This document shows positions 52,695-61,471 of a stretch of 64,000 bases of DNA, piece by piece. Source of the DNA: Janthinobacterium sp. PAMC25594 (GTDB lineage Bacteria > Pseudomonadota > Gammaproteobacteria > Burkholderiales > Burkholderiaceae_D). Each line of letters begins with the position of its first letter. Positions within the stretch are counted from its first letter, which is position 1. The stretch covers positions 992,001 to 1,056,000 of the forward strand of contig NZ_CP080377.1 of assembly GCF_019443505.1 (NCBI RefSeq), read 5' to 3'. The translations under genes and the position numbers were made by a program. The notes under the pieces are model-generated. The model did no database searches and was not told where the DNA came from. It was given only the letters and a program-made list of their open reading frames with translations.

Positions 52695-53515
52695 TTATTT
52701 GTCCTTCTTGTTTTGGTGATAAATGAACAGCGCATCAAGGCGATCGATGGCGGCTTCTTCGAACGGATCGAAGCGGACGCCGTGGCGCGCCTGCCAGGCC
52801 AATATCTCGGTACTGGTCAGCGAGTTCACGGCCATGCCACACTGGCGCTTCTGGTTCAGCTGGGTGAACCAGGTCCAGATATAAGCCAGCTCGGGCGGCA
52901 GCTGCGGTACTGCCAGTGCCTCTGGCGCCCGGTAGAGCGGGTTTTGCCGGGCGGTGTCCAGGTGATCGCCCTTGGCGTTGCCGTCGCCTGCCGCTGCCGC
53001 GCGATCAAACAGATGATCGGCGTACAGCAACAGGGCCTGGGTTAGACCTTCAAAAAATTGGCGTCGTTTTCCAGGGCGGCCGTTACGCGGTCCTGCCAGG
53101 TTGGGTACTTGTCGAACGCCGCGGCGATCATGTCCTTGTCGAAGGCGACCGGCGCGCCGTTGCTGGTGAAGCCGTACCAGTCGACAGCCACGGCCAGCGC
53201 CAGGCGCTTCTGGTTGTCATCGATGACGTTCACCAACTGATCGGCACCTTCGTCCGTCGATGCATCGATGGCGGTCTTGCGCTTGGCCGATTTTTTGTAG
53301 CCTTCGGCGCGCACGGCGTGGCTTTCCTTGCGGTACTCGTCGGAATTCTTGCCGACGATCTTGATGCCGGCCACGGGCTCGCCGTCGGCGTCGAAGATCA
53401 CGGGCACGTCGAAGGTCACGCGCGCGGCTGGCGCGGACAGGTTGGCGATATCGAAGCCAGCGACGGCCAGGGCTTGAGCGGCGTTCAGGACTGCGGGTGC
53501 TTGGGTGGTATTCAT
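52695..53515 (-). CDS. Tail assembly chaperone GT, made by -1 frameshift
   Basis: The G gene (from 53515) contains T TTT TTG at 53057-53051, two codons before its stop. A -1 slip there continues as FEGLTQALLLYADHLFDRAAAAGD into the next frame, which stays open to 52695. The T-part has PPELAYIWTWFTQLNQKR and LTSTEILAWQARHGVRFDP, typical of GT C-termini. The fused product would be about 273 residues. In lambda-like phages G and GT are needed in fixed ratio to coat the tape measure during tail assembly. The T-part has no convincing start of its own. Coordinates span both frames. Confidence 0.8.
53042..53515 (-). CDS. Tail assembly chaperone G
   Basis: Unshifted product, 157 residues, beginning NTTQAPAVLNAAQALAVAGFD with a core of ARVTFDVPVIFDADGEPVAGIKIVG; helical C-terminal half (FDKDMIAAAFDKYPTWQDRV). 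The ATG at 53515 follows AAAGG by 8 nt; the longer open frame upstream overlaps other genes and is not coding. It lies between the tail tube and tape-measure genes, where G always is. It should bind the tape measure during assembly and be absent from the mature virion. Confidence 0.82.
   Translation of the reverse strand: MNTTQAPAVLNAAQALAVAGFDIANLSAPAARVTFDVPVIFDADGEPVAGIKIVGKNSDEYRKESHAVRAEGYKKSAKRKTAIDASTDEGADQLVNVIDDNQKRLALAVAVDWYGFTSNGAPVAFDKDMIAAAFDKYPTWQDRVTAALENDANFLKV
53051..53057 (-). promoter_or_regulatory. -1 ribosomal frameshift site (T TTT TTG)
   Basis: A perfect X XXY YYZ heptamer in phase with the G frame (AAT TTT TTG), 7 nt before the G stop codon. The frame it leads to is open for 118 codons and has T-like sequence. 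Confidence 0.8.
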
Positions 53516-53645
53516 GGGTAGTGCCTTTCGTGGGAAATAAACAATGCCCGTGCCGGCCGCCGCGCCCACGAAGGCGACAGCGACCGGTCGGTGCTGGGGT
53601 TGGCTTGCGCCAAAAAGGAAGCCCGGCGCGTGGCCGGGCAATGGA

Positions 53646-54848
53646 TTACAGACTGGTGTCTTGGAAGGCGGCGGTGGTCGCCTCATACTGCGCATCGGCG
53701 CCCTGGTAGCGCAGGATGTCGAAGGCACAAGTGACAATCTTGTTTTTTTCACCATCATCGACCTTGGCGCTGGTGATCTTGATGCGCCCCATGGCGATGG
53801 TCATCGCATCGGCCAATGGCGCCGTGCTGGCCGCCATGGCGTAGGCCAGCGGCAACTCGACTTCTTCCTTGAAGTAGTCGATATAGGCCGAATCCTGCAT
53901 CAGCACGGTGAACTGCCCGGAGCCCAGCACCTTGCCGCGCGAGCCGGCCGTGGCGAACTTGGAGCCGATCACCGGATCGATCTTGACCTGACCATCGAGG
54001 GACAGCGACATGCCGGTGCAAATCTGCGACGGGATGCCGGCCACCGTCAGCATCGCCGTGGCGCCCGAGAACTTGCCGGTGCCAGGCGCGGCCGCCGGCG
54101 CGGCGAAGTATGCTGCCGGCGTCGTCGGGCCTTCCAGCTTGCCCATCAGCGTGAAATCCATGCTGGTGATGCCGTTCGGCTGCACGGATAAGTCAACCTT
54201 GCTCACCAACTGATCAATGAAGCAGCGGTTGACGGCAATGCCAGGATCCTGAACTTCCGCAGTGAACCAGTCGGTGGTGTGTCCGCTCAGCGGCGTGAAG
54301 CTGCGCTTACCGATCGCCGTCACCGTCACTGGATCGCCCTCGACCTTAACGGTCATGGCCGTGCCGTTCATAAACTGGCCCGTCAGCTTCAGCGCAGTAG
54401 CGGACGTGATGAAGAAGTTCTTGGCATTGTTGGCCGCGCCGGTGGTCAGGAAGCCGCCGATGCGCACGACGGTACCGGCGCGGTGACCGTCGGCCAGCCA
54501 GGAACCAGCGCTGCGAGTCAGACCCGTGGCACCCGATGCGATGGTGTTCTGTGCCGCGGTGACGCCTCCGGCCGTGAAGTCGCGGCGCAGCAGCGCGGCC
54601 AGCAGCAAGGCGTAGGTGCCGCAGCTGGCTTCGCCCTTGATGACGCCAGAGGTGCGGAAGTTACCCAGGCGGGTATCGCTCTGCTGCTGGCTCGGGTCGA
54701 TCTCATTGCTCGAGTACTTGTCGGCGTCCGTGTCATACGTCGCGGTCACGCGTGGATAGAGGCGGCCGGCGGCAGCCTGGGCCTTTGTGCCTTCCGCTGT
54801 TTGCTTGCCGATAACGAGCAGGCTGTCGATGCCGTTTGCAGTGGTCAT
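53646..54848 (-). CDS. Major tail tube protein, 400 aa
   Basis: Forms the tail tube of the non-contractile tail. It starts at ATG 54848 (TTANGIDSLLVIGKQTAEGT), the usual opening of this tube family: GIDSLLVIGKQ-type followed by GRLYPRVTATYD. A beta-rich core includes SDTRLGNFRTSGVIKGEASCGTYA and, at the C-terminus, MGRIKITSAKVDDGEKNKIV. Roughly residues 295-320 may be an added Ala/Pro-rich loop. The longer open frame upstream overlaps the spacer and is rejected. Located directly before the chaperone pair, as in lambda-like tail modules. Confidence 0.85.
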   Translation of the reverse strand: MTTANGIDSLLVIGKQTAEGTKAQAAAGRLYPRVTATYDTDADKYSSNEIDPSQQQSDTRLGNFRTSGVIKGEASCGTYALLLAALLRRDFTAGGVTAAQNTIASGATGLTRSAGSWLADGHRAGTVVRIGGFLTTGAANNAKNFFITSATALKLTGQFMNGTAMTVKVEGDPVTVTAIGKRSFTPLSGHTTDWFTAEVQDPGIAVNRCFIDQLVSKVDLSVQPNGITSMDFTLMGKLEGPTTPAAYFAAPAAAPGTGKFSGATAMLTVAGIPSQICTGMSLSLDGQVKIDPVIGSKFATAGSRGKVLGSGQFTVLMQDSAYIDYFKEEVELPLAYAMAASTAPLADAMTIAMGRIKITSAKVDDGEKNKIVTCAFDILRYQGADAQYEATTAAFQDTSL

Positions 54849-54915
54849 GGTATGGATTGCCTTTCTTTGGTCGAAAAAAAAGACCGCCGAGGCGATCTGT
54901 GTGGAGTGATGCGTG

Positions 54916-55317
54916 TTACAAGTTGCAGAAATACCGGATTTTGACCGGCACCATCCAGCGGTCGCCGTCCTCGCGGCCGTTGGCGATTTCAGGCGTGCGC
55001 TCAATCTGCACGGTCACATCGCCCTTCGTGAAGCTTGCGCCGCGGCGGAAAAGCTCCCTGATCATTTCAGCGCGCGCGCCGGCGGCGGCGGTGCCCTGCC
55101 CTGGCGGATACATCAGGCTGACCTGAAAGATGCCGCGCTCCTGGCGTGCGCCGTCGCCCATTGAATGGTTGCTTGGTTCAGCAGGCAACAAATAGGCTGC
55201 TTGATACGGCCGGCCGGTGACTGGCGTGTACGGCACGTTCTGCCAAGCGGTGTCGATGGCTGGCGCGAGGCTGGCCAGGGCCACCTCCAGCGCCGCTCTT
55301 ATTGTTGGTTGGCTCAT
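54916..55317 (-). CDS. Tail terminator-like protein
   Basis: 133 residues. SQPTIRAALEVALASLAPAIDTAWQNVPYTP followed by PYQAAYLLPAEPSN and ERGIFQVSLMYPPGQGTAAAGARAEMIRELFRRG fits the phage tail terminator/completion family (lambda gpU-like, DUF4128). It caps the growing tail and joins it to the head. The start overlaps the preceding stop (ATGA), so these connector genes are cotranslated. Confidence 0.82.
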   Translation of the reverse strand: MSQPTIRAALEVALASLAPAIDTAWQNVPYTPVTGRPYQAAYLLPAEPSNHSMGDGARQERGIFQVSLMYPPGQGTAAAGARAEMIRELFRRGASFTKGDVTVQIERTPEIANGREDGDRWMVPVKIRYFCNL

Positions 55318-55811
55318 AATTTATAGCTCGAATAGCCTTGGGCGAACTCGCTTGCGGTGGTGCCGTCGCGCACGCCGTTCACAGCGTTGTCCACAATGGT
55401 GCGGAATTCCACGACCGTCAGCGCAACGACGCCGACGGGCGCCTGACGGGACCAGCCCTCCTCGATGCGCTTCGCATAGGGCAGGTTGTTCACGAGGTAG
55501 ATCACGTCGCCCGCCTTCGCCGCACTGATCGTGCTACCGTGGGCGGCGATTGTGGCGCTTCCGTCCTTGTCGATCAGGTCGCGGACGCCAGCGGTCGGCG
55601 AGCCGATGGAAAGCTGCCAGTTGGCGCGGAAGCGCCCGCCTGTATAGCCTGGTGGCGGTTTGTGCTTCCAGTATTTGGCATCACCGACCGGCGAGCGCTG
55701 CACCAGCTTGTTGTCGATCTTCATGGTGATGGCGCGCACCACCAGATCCTGGCTGGCCTTGGTCTTGGCGATGAACTCGGCAATCTGCATCGAAAATGAC
55801 ATGCTCGCCAT
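55314..55811 (-). CDS. HK97 gp10-like head-tail connector
   Basis: 165 residues: SFSMQIAEFIAKTKASQDLVVRAITMKIDNKLVQRSPVGDA, then WKHKPPPGYTGGRFRANWQLS and YLVNNLPYAKRIEEGWS, the typical gp10/minor tail completion pattern (variable helix, SPVDTGR.R.NW, NNLPYA..LE.G). ATG at 55811 overlaps the upstream stop (TGATG); a TTG one codon earlier and ATGs just after are also possible. Confidence 0.85.
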   Translation of the reverse strand: MASMSFSMQIAEFIAKTKASQDLVVRAITMKIDNKLVQRSPVGDAKYWKHKPPPGYTGGRFRANWQLSIGSPTAGVRDLIDKDGSATIAAHGSTISAAKAGDVIYLVNNLPYAKRIEEGWSRQAPVGVVALTVVEFRTIVDNAVNGVRDGTTASEFAQGYSSYKL

Positions 55812-56185
55812 CAAAGCCCCCGCAGTTGCAGCGTGTGCAGCACGGCCACATCGACCGGTGCTGTGGTTCCGACGGCCTTTACCGTGTAACTGGCGCCGCC
55901 GAACAGCACCAAGTCGGCCGTGGTTGGCGTCGGCATTGGCGCGCCGTTACGCTGCAGCGGCGACAACAGCAGTTTCTGGTCGCCCGCCTGGATCAGCGTG
56001 CCGTCGATGTTCTCGGCCTCGTAGTTTATCTTCACGCCGGTGCCTTCGTAGTCCGTGGTGATGGTGGGTGCAGAGCCCAGGCCTGGATCATATGGACCGG
56101 TGACGACCTGGCGTAGCGCCACGACGCCGCCCTTGCGGCGCAGGGACTGGTCGGCACGCGAGGCGCTTTTGCTGTAATCGGTCAT
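55811..56185 (-). CDS. Head-closure/connector protein, 124 aa
   Basis: Begins TDYSKSASRADQSLRRKGGVVALRQV and is then beta-rich (GVKINYEAENIDGTLIQAGDQKLLLSP, LVLFGGASYTVKAVGTT). Length, strand pattern and position between the DnaT-like connector and the gp10-like gene suggest the head-closure component. No catalytic features. Assigned mainly by context. Confidence 0.65.
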   Translation of the reverse strand: MTDYSKSASRADQSLRRKGGVVALRQVVTGPYDPGLGSAPTITTDYEGTGVKINYEAENIDGTLIQAGDQKLLLSPLQRNGAPMPTPTTADLVLFGGASYTVKAVGTTAPVDVAVLHTLQLRGL

Positions 56186-56188
56186 AGC

Positions 56189-56560
56189 CTATGGCGCTTT
56201 CAAGTAGTCATACGGCGGCGTCTCCACGAAGCGCACGGCCTTGATCGTGGTCTTGCCGTCGATCAGGGCACGCAGCACGCGATGCCAGCCGTCCATGATG
56301 AAGCCCTGCTGGCACAGAATGATCGGATACTCGGTGTTGACGTCCAGCGCGCGGCGCACGTGGTGCGCGATGCCGTAGGCCGAACCGACAGGGGTCCAGA
56401 CCTCGCTGCCGGAGTAAATCGCCGCCATCGGCAGGTCGAACGGCACCAAGTCCTTAGCGCGTGCGATCAGGTTGGTGACGATCCATGCCTTGCCGCCGTC
56501 GCGGTAGGTGTTATCAGCGACGAAACAGCCATCGATCTTCACTGCGGGGTATGCGCTCAT
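56189..56560 (-). CDS. ParB-like N-terminal domain protein, 123 aa
   Basis: Contains GIAHHVRRALDVNTEYPIILCQQGFIMDGWHRVLRALIDGK, in which the G-x-x-I-x-D-G-x-H-R stretch matches the ParB/Srx-like CTPase/nuclease fold (GxxRxxA-type region). It lacks the DNA-binding part of true partition proteins. Starts overlapping the upstream stop (ATGA). Unusual among head-tail connector genes; could modify DNA ends or be a cargo gene. Confidence 0.7.
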   Translation of the reverse strand: MSAYPAVKIDGCFVADNTYRDGGKAWIVTNLIARAKDLVPFDLPMAAIYSGSEVWTPVGSAYGIAHHVRRALDVNTEYPIILCQQGFIMDGWHRVLRALIDGKTTIKAVRFVETPPYDYLKAP

Positions 56561-57069
56561 GCTCGTGTCACCTTGATCGAATTGCCACCACCGGCCGCGC
56601 CGAAGTAAGGCGCCAGGATTGCGTCCACGGCCACGAAGCGCTCACGCGCATCCGTGGTGTTCTGGAAGTACTCCGTTTCCAGCGGGCCGGTCTTGTCTTT
56701 CTTGATCGCGTTCGAGCCGGTGTCGAGGTCGGGCAGCAGATCCTCGCCGCTGCCGGCGCGCACGGCCAGGTCGATGCAGGCATTGACCACTTCCGCCGGC
56801 ACAATTGTGCTGGGCACGGTGAAGCCGTCGACCGCCACGTTGTAACGCGGCCAGTCGAGCGCCTGGTGCTGATAAACGCGGCGGCCGGCCCAGCGCGTGC
56901 GGTAGGTGGACATGAAGATCATGGCCTTGCGCAGCGCGATTTCCTTATCAGCTTCGGCCAGCGCCGCCCAGGCAGTCATGCCCAGGCTGGCACAGCGCAC
57001 GTCTGCTGCGGCGATGCTGGCGTAGGATTCGGCGTCAGGCAGGCCGGCGCCGTTTTCGATTGTGAGCAT
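56557..57069 (-). CDS. Head-tail connector, DnaT-like family, 170 aa
   Basis: LTIENGAGLPDAESYASIAAADVRCASLGMTAWAALAEADKEIALRKAMIFMSTYRTRWAGRRVYQHQALDWPR is the standard phage DnaT-like ssDNA-binding family pattern (DnaT_2), which in phages serves as adaptor below the portal. C-terminal part Ala/Pro-rich. ATG 57069. Normal length. Same operon as the capsid and tail genes. Confidence 0.82.
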   Translation of the reverse strand: MLTIENGAGLPDAESYASIAAADVRCASLGMTAWAALAEADKEIALRKAMIFMSTYRTRWAGRRVYQHQALDWPRYNVAVDGFTVPSTIVPAEVVNACIDLAVRAGSGEDLLPDLDTGSNAIKKDKTGPLETEYFQNTTDARERFVAVDAILAPYFGAAGGGNSIKVTRA

Positions 57070-57085
57070 GTGGATCCTTAAAATT

Positions 57086-57772
57086 TCAGCGGGCAGGCAG
57101 CGTCTTCAGGACATCAGCTACATAACCGGCCAACACGGCGTCGCCGGCCGCATTCGGGTGCGTGCGATCGCGCCAATAGGTCGACGGGAATCGAGCGCCG
57201 TTGTGCGAGTCAGTGAAATCGAAAATGCCGCCTTGGCGCCGAGACTCTACGAGAGCCGTTGCGCCCATCGAGCGGTAATCCGCCCGCAGTGCCGCGTTGG
57301 CGGCCTGCAGCTCCACCTCCCCGGTCTGTGCGGTATAGACGGCGCCCAGATAGTCGCCGCGCGGAATGGCTGTCTGGACAATCACAGACCACCGCTGACC
57401 TGGGTAAGCAGCAGCGACGTCGGCCTGCGCCGCGGCGATGTACTCGGCCAGGTCGGCGATAGCTTGTAGGCCAGTTCGGGACACTCCGTTGAAAATACTG
57501 TTGGTGATCTCGAATGCGATCAGGATATTGCGGCGACCGGGCACAAAGGACGCCAAAACATCGCTTCGCGTCGCGATCATTTGCCGGATGGTCTGGCCCG
57601 ACTTGCCGATATTGGAAATCGTCAGGGCATTGCTGATGGGCGCCATGGCTGCCAGCTGCAGTACCAGATCGCCGGGCAACGTCGGATCAATAATGCTGTT
57701 GCCGTCGTAGGTGATGGCTGTACGGGACGGGTCATAGATCGTGCGCGCCGTTCCGGTCGGGATGATCATCAT
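57086..57772 (-). CDS. SGNH/GDSL-type hydrolase, 228 aa
   Basis: Alpha/beta hydrolase of the SGNH superfamily, esterase or deacetylase-like. Block I is YDGNSII (Asn where classical GDSL has Asp-Ser; a Ser follows), block II has NIGKSGQTI (Gly), block III reads FEITNS (Asn), and block V gives DRTHPNAAG with the Asp/His pair. No signal peptide. The start is ATG 57772, overlapping the Fn3 gene stop (ATGA). Lodged among capsid genes, it may be a decoration or polysaccharide-active virion protein; substrate unknown. Confidence 0.82.
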   Translation of the reverse strand: MMIIPTGTARTIYDPSRTAITYDGNSIIDPTLPGDLVLQLAAMAPISNALTISNIGKSGQTIRQMIATRSDVLASFVPGRRNILIAFEITNSIFNGVSRTGLQAIADLAEYIAAAQADVAAAYPGQRWSVIVQTAIPRGDYLGAVYTAQTGEVELQAANAALRADYRSMGATALVESRRQGGIFDFTDSHNGARFPSTYWRDRTHPNAAGDAVLAGYVADVLKTLPAR

Positions 57773-59457
57773 GCGGCACCGACAATCTGGCTGGCGGTAA
57801 GTACAGCAGATTTCGCAGCCTGGATATGATATTTAACTGCCGATGCGGAGATGCCGCTCCATGAGTAGATGGTCGTCCACGTCATGCCGCCGTCCTTCGA
57901 CACCTGTGCGTCAAGATTCGCCCCTGTGATACTGAGGCGCATGATATCGCCCACGGCGCAGGAAACAGCCACTGTTGCGGCCGTGCTAACTCCCCCAACG
58001 ACTACACGATAGGTTCCCGTGCTTGGCGCGAACACCGCATAGTCCAGCGAAGTGTAGCCGACAGGGGTGGCAGAATTATCCAGCCCGAGCATTGCCTCGT
58101 GCGTCGCGTCGGTGGCCGCGCCAAGCACCACGGCGCAAGAGCCATCAGTCCCAACCACGCGAGATTTTGTTGCTATGCCGCCCATTGCAGTACCAAATGC
58201 TGTGCCATTACCTGTGTAGGCGTATGGGTCGGCGCTACCGCTCTCGGTCGTGTTGACCAGGCTTGCGAACCGAGCATATCCTGCGGCCGGCACTGCTGGC
58301 GTAACAGCGGCCGATGGTGCCGACTCGGCGCTGTTGCCGATATTGTTCACGGCGTGCACGGTGAACGTATAGGCGACCCCGTTCGTCAGGCCGAGCACCG
58401 CAATCGGACCCGATGTGCCGCTGCCAGTAAATCCGCCTGGCGTTGATGTGGCCACGTAACCGGTGATGGTCGAGCCGCCATCGGCACCGGGCGTATAGGT
58501 TACAGTGGCCTGGCCATTGCCGGCCACCGCTGCAACCGCAGTGGGCGCAGCTGGTACGGTCACGAGCATGCCGGCATTATTGGCAATCGCACGGCCGCTA
58601 AACGACGCCACCAGATTGCCGGCCGCGTCACGCAAGCCGCCACTGCCGGGCTGTACATACGCCGCAGTGCGCGCGGCCTCGCCGCTCACAAACGCCGGGG
58701 CAACTGTCAAGTCTACGAAGGCTGCGCGCAAGGCCACTGCGGTCACGGCGTGGCCGTCGACCGTGAATGCGCTCGCGGTTGGAACAAAGCCGCTGGCCAG
58801 CGCCTCGCTGAAGCCGACGGAGAGCACTCCCGGCAAAGCTGCCGCGACGATAGCTGACGCCACGGTCGGCGGCGTCAAATCGGGTGCCCCTTGTACAAGG
58901 GGCTGCGAGACCGAGAAGTAATTGCGGGTGCCGATGCAGAAAAACTGCACAAGGTTCGTAAATCCCGCCGTATTCAGCCAGCCTGACGACGAGGAATGCT
59001 CTTCAAAAGCCGCGAACGAAGGCGCATTCACGCCGTCGGCCAGCATCTCTGCAACGCATACGCCACCAGAGATAGCGCCAGAAGGCACGAATGTCAGCGC
59101 CCCGCTCACCACCTTCTTTTCCATCACGACGCTACCACCACCAAGCGGAACAGCAGCCGAAAATGGAATCGATCCAGCGGCGCCACCGCTCGACAGGTTC
59201 AACACCGCATTTGACGCACTCACATCCACACGTCCCGCAGAGCACGTCACCAGGAAGCGCTGCAGGCCGGCATAAGGCCCGATCTGCGCCAACGCACCAG
59301 CGCCGATGGTCCACGATTGCAGTGAATTCGTGCCACCCAGCACCGGATCGAGGCGATACGCCACGCCAGCAGTGCCGACGACGCCGCTGATATTCAGAAC
59401 TTGCCCCTCGGACAAGCTGATGGTTTGTGGCGTGCTGCCGGCGGTGATGGTTGGCAT
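57769..59457 (-). CDS. Fibronectin type III/Ig-like capsid-associated protein, 562 aa
   Basis: Beta-rich surface protein. N-terminal about 1-190 Gly/Ala-rich; SwmB-like domain near 195-290 (TPPTVASAIVAAALPGVLSVGFSEAL, AFTVDGHAVTAVAL, YVQPGSGGLRDAAGN); Fn3 domain near 300-385 (PAAPTAVAAVAGNGQATVTYTP, TGYVATSTPG, VAYTFTVHAVNNIG); C-terminal sandwich. Fn3 and Ig-like domains commonly decorate phage heads and may bind bacterial or environmental glycans. Located between coat and connector genes, which suits a head decoration role. Confidence 0.82.
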   Translation of the reverse strand: MPTITAGSTPQTISLSEGQVLNISGVVGTAGVAYRLDPVLGGTNSLQSWTIGAGALAQIGPYAGLQRFLVTCSAGRVDVSASNAVLNLSSGGAAGSIPFSAAVPLGGGSVVMEKKVVSGALTFVPSGAISGGVCVAEMLADGVNAPSFAAFEEHSSSSGWLNTAGFTNLVQFFCIGTRNYFSVSQPLVQGAPDLTPPTVASAIVAAALPGVLSVGFSEALASGFVPTASAFTVDGHAVTAVALRAAFVDLTVAPAFVSGEAARTAAYVQPGSGGLRDAAGNLVASFSGRAIANNAGMLVTVPAAPTAVAAVAGNGQATVTYTPGADGGSTITGYVATSTPGGFTGSGTSGPIAVLGLTNGVAYTFTVHAVNNIGNSAESAPSAAVTPAVPAAGYARFASLVNTTESGSADPYAYTGNGTAFGTAMGGIATKSRVVGTDGSCAVVLGAATDATHEAMLGLDNSATPVGYTSLDYAVFAPSTGTYRVVVGGVSTAATVAVSCAVGDIMRLSITGANLDAQVSKDGGMTWTTIYSWSGISASAVKYHIQAAKSAVLTASQIVGAA

Positions 59458-59519
59458 AGTGACTTTCGGGAATGCGGTTTGTGGAATGCCCCGGCGCGCG
59501 GGGCGGTGCTGGCCAGGGA

Positions 59520-59876
59520 TTACGCCTTGGCAGCCTTGGCTGGCTTTTCGGTCGAAGTGGCAAGACTTGCCGCAGCAGCTGCATCTTTCGCGGCCTGCAG
59601 GCTTACACCTTCGTTGCGCAGGCGTTGCGCTTCGATTTCGTTGGCCCGCGCCTGCTCGGCAACGCGTTCCTTTTCCGCAGCCAGTTCGCGCTCGCGCTCC
59701 AGCAGCTGATCGCGCGCGGCCAGAAGTTCGGCCATGGTTGGTGCACGCTCGGTGGGCGCGCCCAGGTCGTTGTCGCCGTACAGCTCGTGCAGGTCGTGGT
59801 TGAAGTCGGATTTATTGATGACGACGAACGGGCCCTGCGTGTGCGGGTCCGTCGATACGATTTTGATGGTATCCAT
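59520..59876 (-). CDS. Hypothetical phage protein with coiled coil, 118 aa
   Basis: First half DTIKIVSTDPHTQGPFVVINKSDF and HDLHELYGDND; second half a strong Ala/Glu/Arg coiled coil (LLAARDQLLERERELAAEKER and following) and an Ala/Lys-rich tail. Sits 57 bp after the coat gene. Could be a small capsid-linked protein; not assigned to a named family. Confidence 0.7.
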   Translation of the reverse strand: MDTIKIVSTDPHTQGPFVVINKSDFNHDLHELYGDNDLGAPTERAPTMAELLAARDQLLERERELAAEKERVAEQARANEIEAQRLRNEGVSLQAAKDAAAAASLATSTEKPAKAAKA

Positions 59877-59933
59877 GGTGAAGTCCAGGTGAGGCCCGGC
59901 AGCACCGCAGTGCTGGACGGGCCAGGTTGATAA

Positions 59934-61301
59934 TTATCCCAGCAGGATGCCGAAGTGCTCGTCCTTGGCGGTGCCGCAGCCCCATACCAGTGCGATCTCG
60001 TACTGCACCTGACGGTACTGCATGTACATGCTCACCTCGAACGACAGGCCCGACACCGGATCGGTGATGATGGTGCGGTCAACAGCCGAGTCGCCTTGCG
60101 CTGGCAGCGCAGGCACGCGGGTGGCCAGCACGATCGCCGAACGGGCGAAGAACAGGTTGCGGAAGCCAACGTTGGCAACGGTGATCGCCGTTGCGGCAGC
60201 AGGGATTGCCTGCATCAGGCCGGGAGCAGCCAGGGTGATGGTGCCGCCGTTCGAGGCGTCCGCATCACCGGAGGCAACCACATACTTGTTTTCCGGATCA
60301 CCGGCAATGCTGACCACATCGCCAGCAACGAACGTGCCGGTACCAGCTGCCGCCAGCGTGATGACGGTGGCGCCGAAGGCATAGCCAGCCGCATTGGTGG
60401 TTGCGCCGGCCGCAGTGCCCTTGGCTGGGCGCTTGATCTGGGACGACTGGCGCAGCGCCAGATTCTGCAAGCGGTCGGTGATACCGTTGCGCAGCATGTC
60501 TTCGCGGCCAGCCTCATTGACCTTGAACAGGCCCGATTGCTTGCTGCGCATGTTTTGCATGGCGGCACTGCCCAGGACCAGCTGGAAGTCCAGGCCTTGG
60601 GCGCCGTTGTCTTCCAGAATGCGCAGCGCGCCGGCAGTGTCATTCAGCTCGTTGGCGACGCCAAACGGAGCAGTGCCTGGGGTGCCGTATGCGCGCGAGG
60701 CCTTGACGTGCAGCGCCGTCAGGTCGCTTTCGACCTCATTGGCCAGCGTGCGCATCGCTTGCGCGAACTGGTCGCGCAAGATGATGTTGTAGCTATTACC
60801 ACTGTTATCCAGCGCCAGTTTCTCTTCACCGTTCCAGCGGATTGGGACGCGACGCGCTTTCGTCAACGTCACGCCTTTGTTGCCGATGTTCTGATTGCCA
60901 TCATCGGGTGGGGTAACAGCAGGCACGATATCGGTTGCGGTCGCAGCAGGCGCAACTGGCGAAGTCACGGTCTGGCCAACGGCGGCACGCGCGAAGGTCA
61001 TGTCACTCGACACGGCCGGGATCATCCCGATCTGTTCGCGGGAAACCACGTCCATCGCGTTATACAGCGTATTGATAAGACCTGTCAGGTTGTTGGGGCC
61101 GAGCACCAGGCCGGTCTTGGCGGCATAGTTCCAGATGTAACCATACGCCAGCTCGCGCGCCACGCGTGCGCAGAAGACTGTCTTGCTGATGGCTGGCGCA
61201 GCGAAACGCTGCACAGTCTGGGCACTGGCGGTTGCGACCGAGGTGGCCGTGGAGAATGCCATGGCGGCGAGCGCCACGGCAAAAGCGAACATTTTTTTCA
61301 T
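59934..61301 (-). CDS. Major coat protein, P22-like fold, 455 aa
   Basis: Forms the icosahedral shell. Sequence from about 30 on (VFCARVARELAYGYIWNY, NNLTGLINTLYNAMDVVSREQIGMIPAV, GVTLTKARRVPIRWNGEEKL, FRNLFFARSAIVLATR) is the P22 coat family, with an inserted domain near 290-360. It starts MKKMFAFAVALAAMAFSTATSVATASAQ: a classical Sec signal with an ASA/Q cleavage site. An in-frame earlier ATG is possible but overlaps the scaffold spacer. AAGG lies 8 nt before the chosen ATG at 61301. A signal peptide on a coat protein would be odd; it may instead be a cleaved assembly delta-domain. Confidence 0.85.
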   Translation of the reverse strand: MKKMFAFAVALAAMAFSTATSVATASAQTVQRFAAPAISKTVFCARVARELAYGYIWNYAAKTGLVLGPNNLTGLINTLYNAMDVVSREQIGMIPAVSSDMTFARAAVGQTVTSPVAPAATATDIVPAVTPPDDGNQNIGNKGVTLTKARRVPIRWNGEEKLALDNSGNSYNIILRDQFAQAMRTLANEVESDLTALHVKASRAYGTPGTAPFGVANELNDTAGALRILEDNGAQGLDFQLVLGSAAMQNMRSKQSGLFKVNEAGREDMLRNGITDRLQNLALRQSSQIKRPAKGTAAGATTNAAGYAFGATVITLAAAGTGTFVAGDVVSIAGDPENKYVVASGDADASNGGTITLAAPGLMQAIPAAATAITVANVGFRNLFFARSAIVLATRVPALPAQGDSAVDRTIITDPVSGLSFEVSMYMQYRQVQYEIALVWGCGTAKDEHFGILLG

Positions 61302-61471
61302 GTTGATTGCCTTAAAGGTAAGTGGTTTGGGATTTCCAGCAGCAGGCCATCCGGCCCAAAGCACCGACTTAGCCCATCCAGGCGCCGGCAAATGTATTGC
61401 GGTGATGCAGTAGTGCAGATACGAAAAAGCCTGCGCACGGCAGGCCATTCGGAGAAACAGGGAAATCGGGA

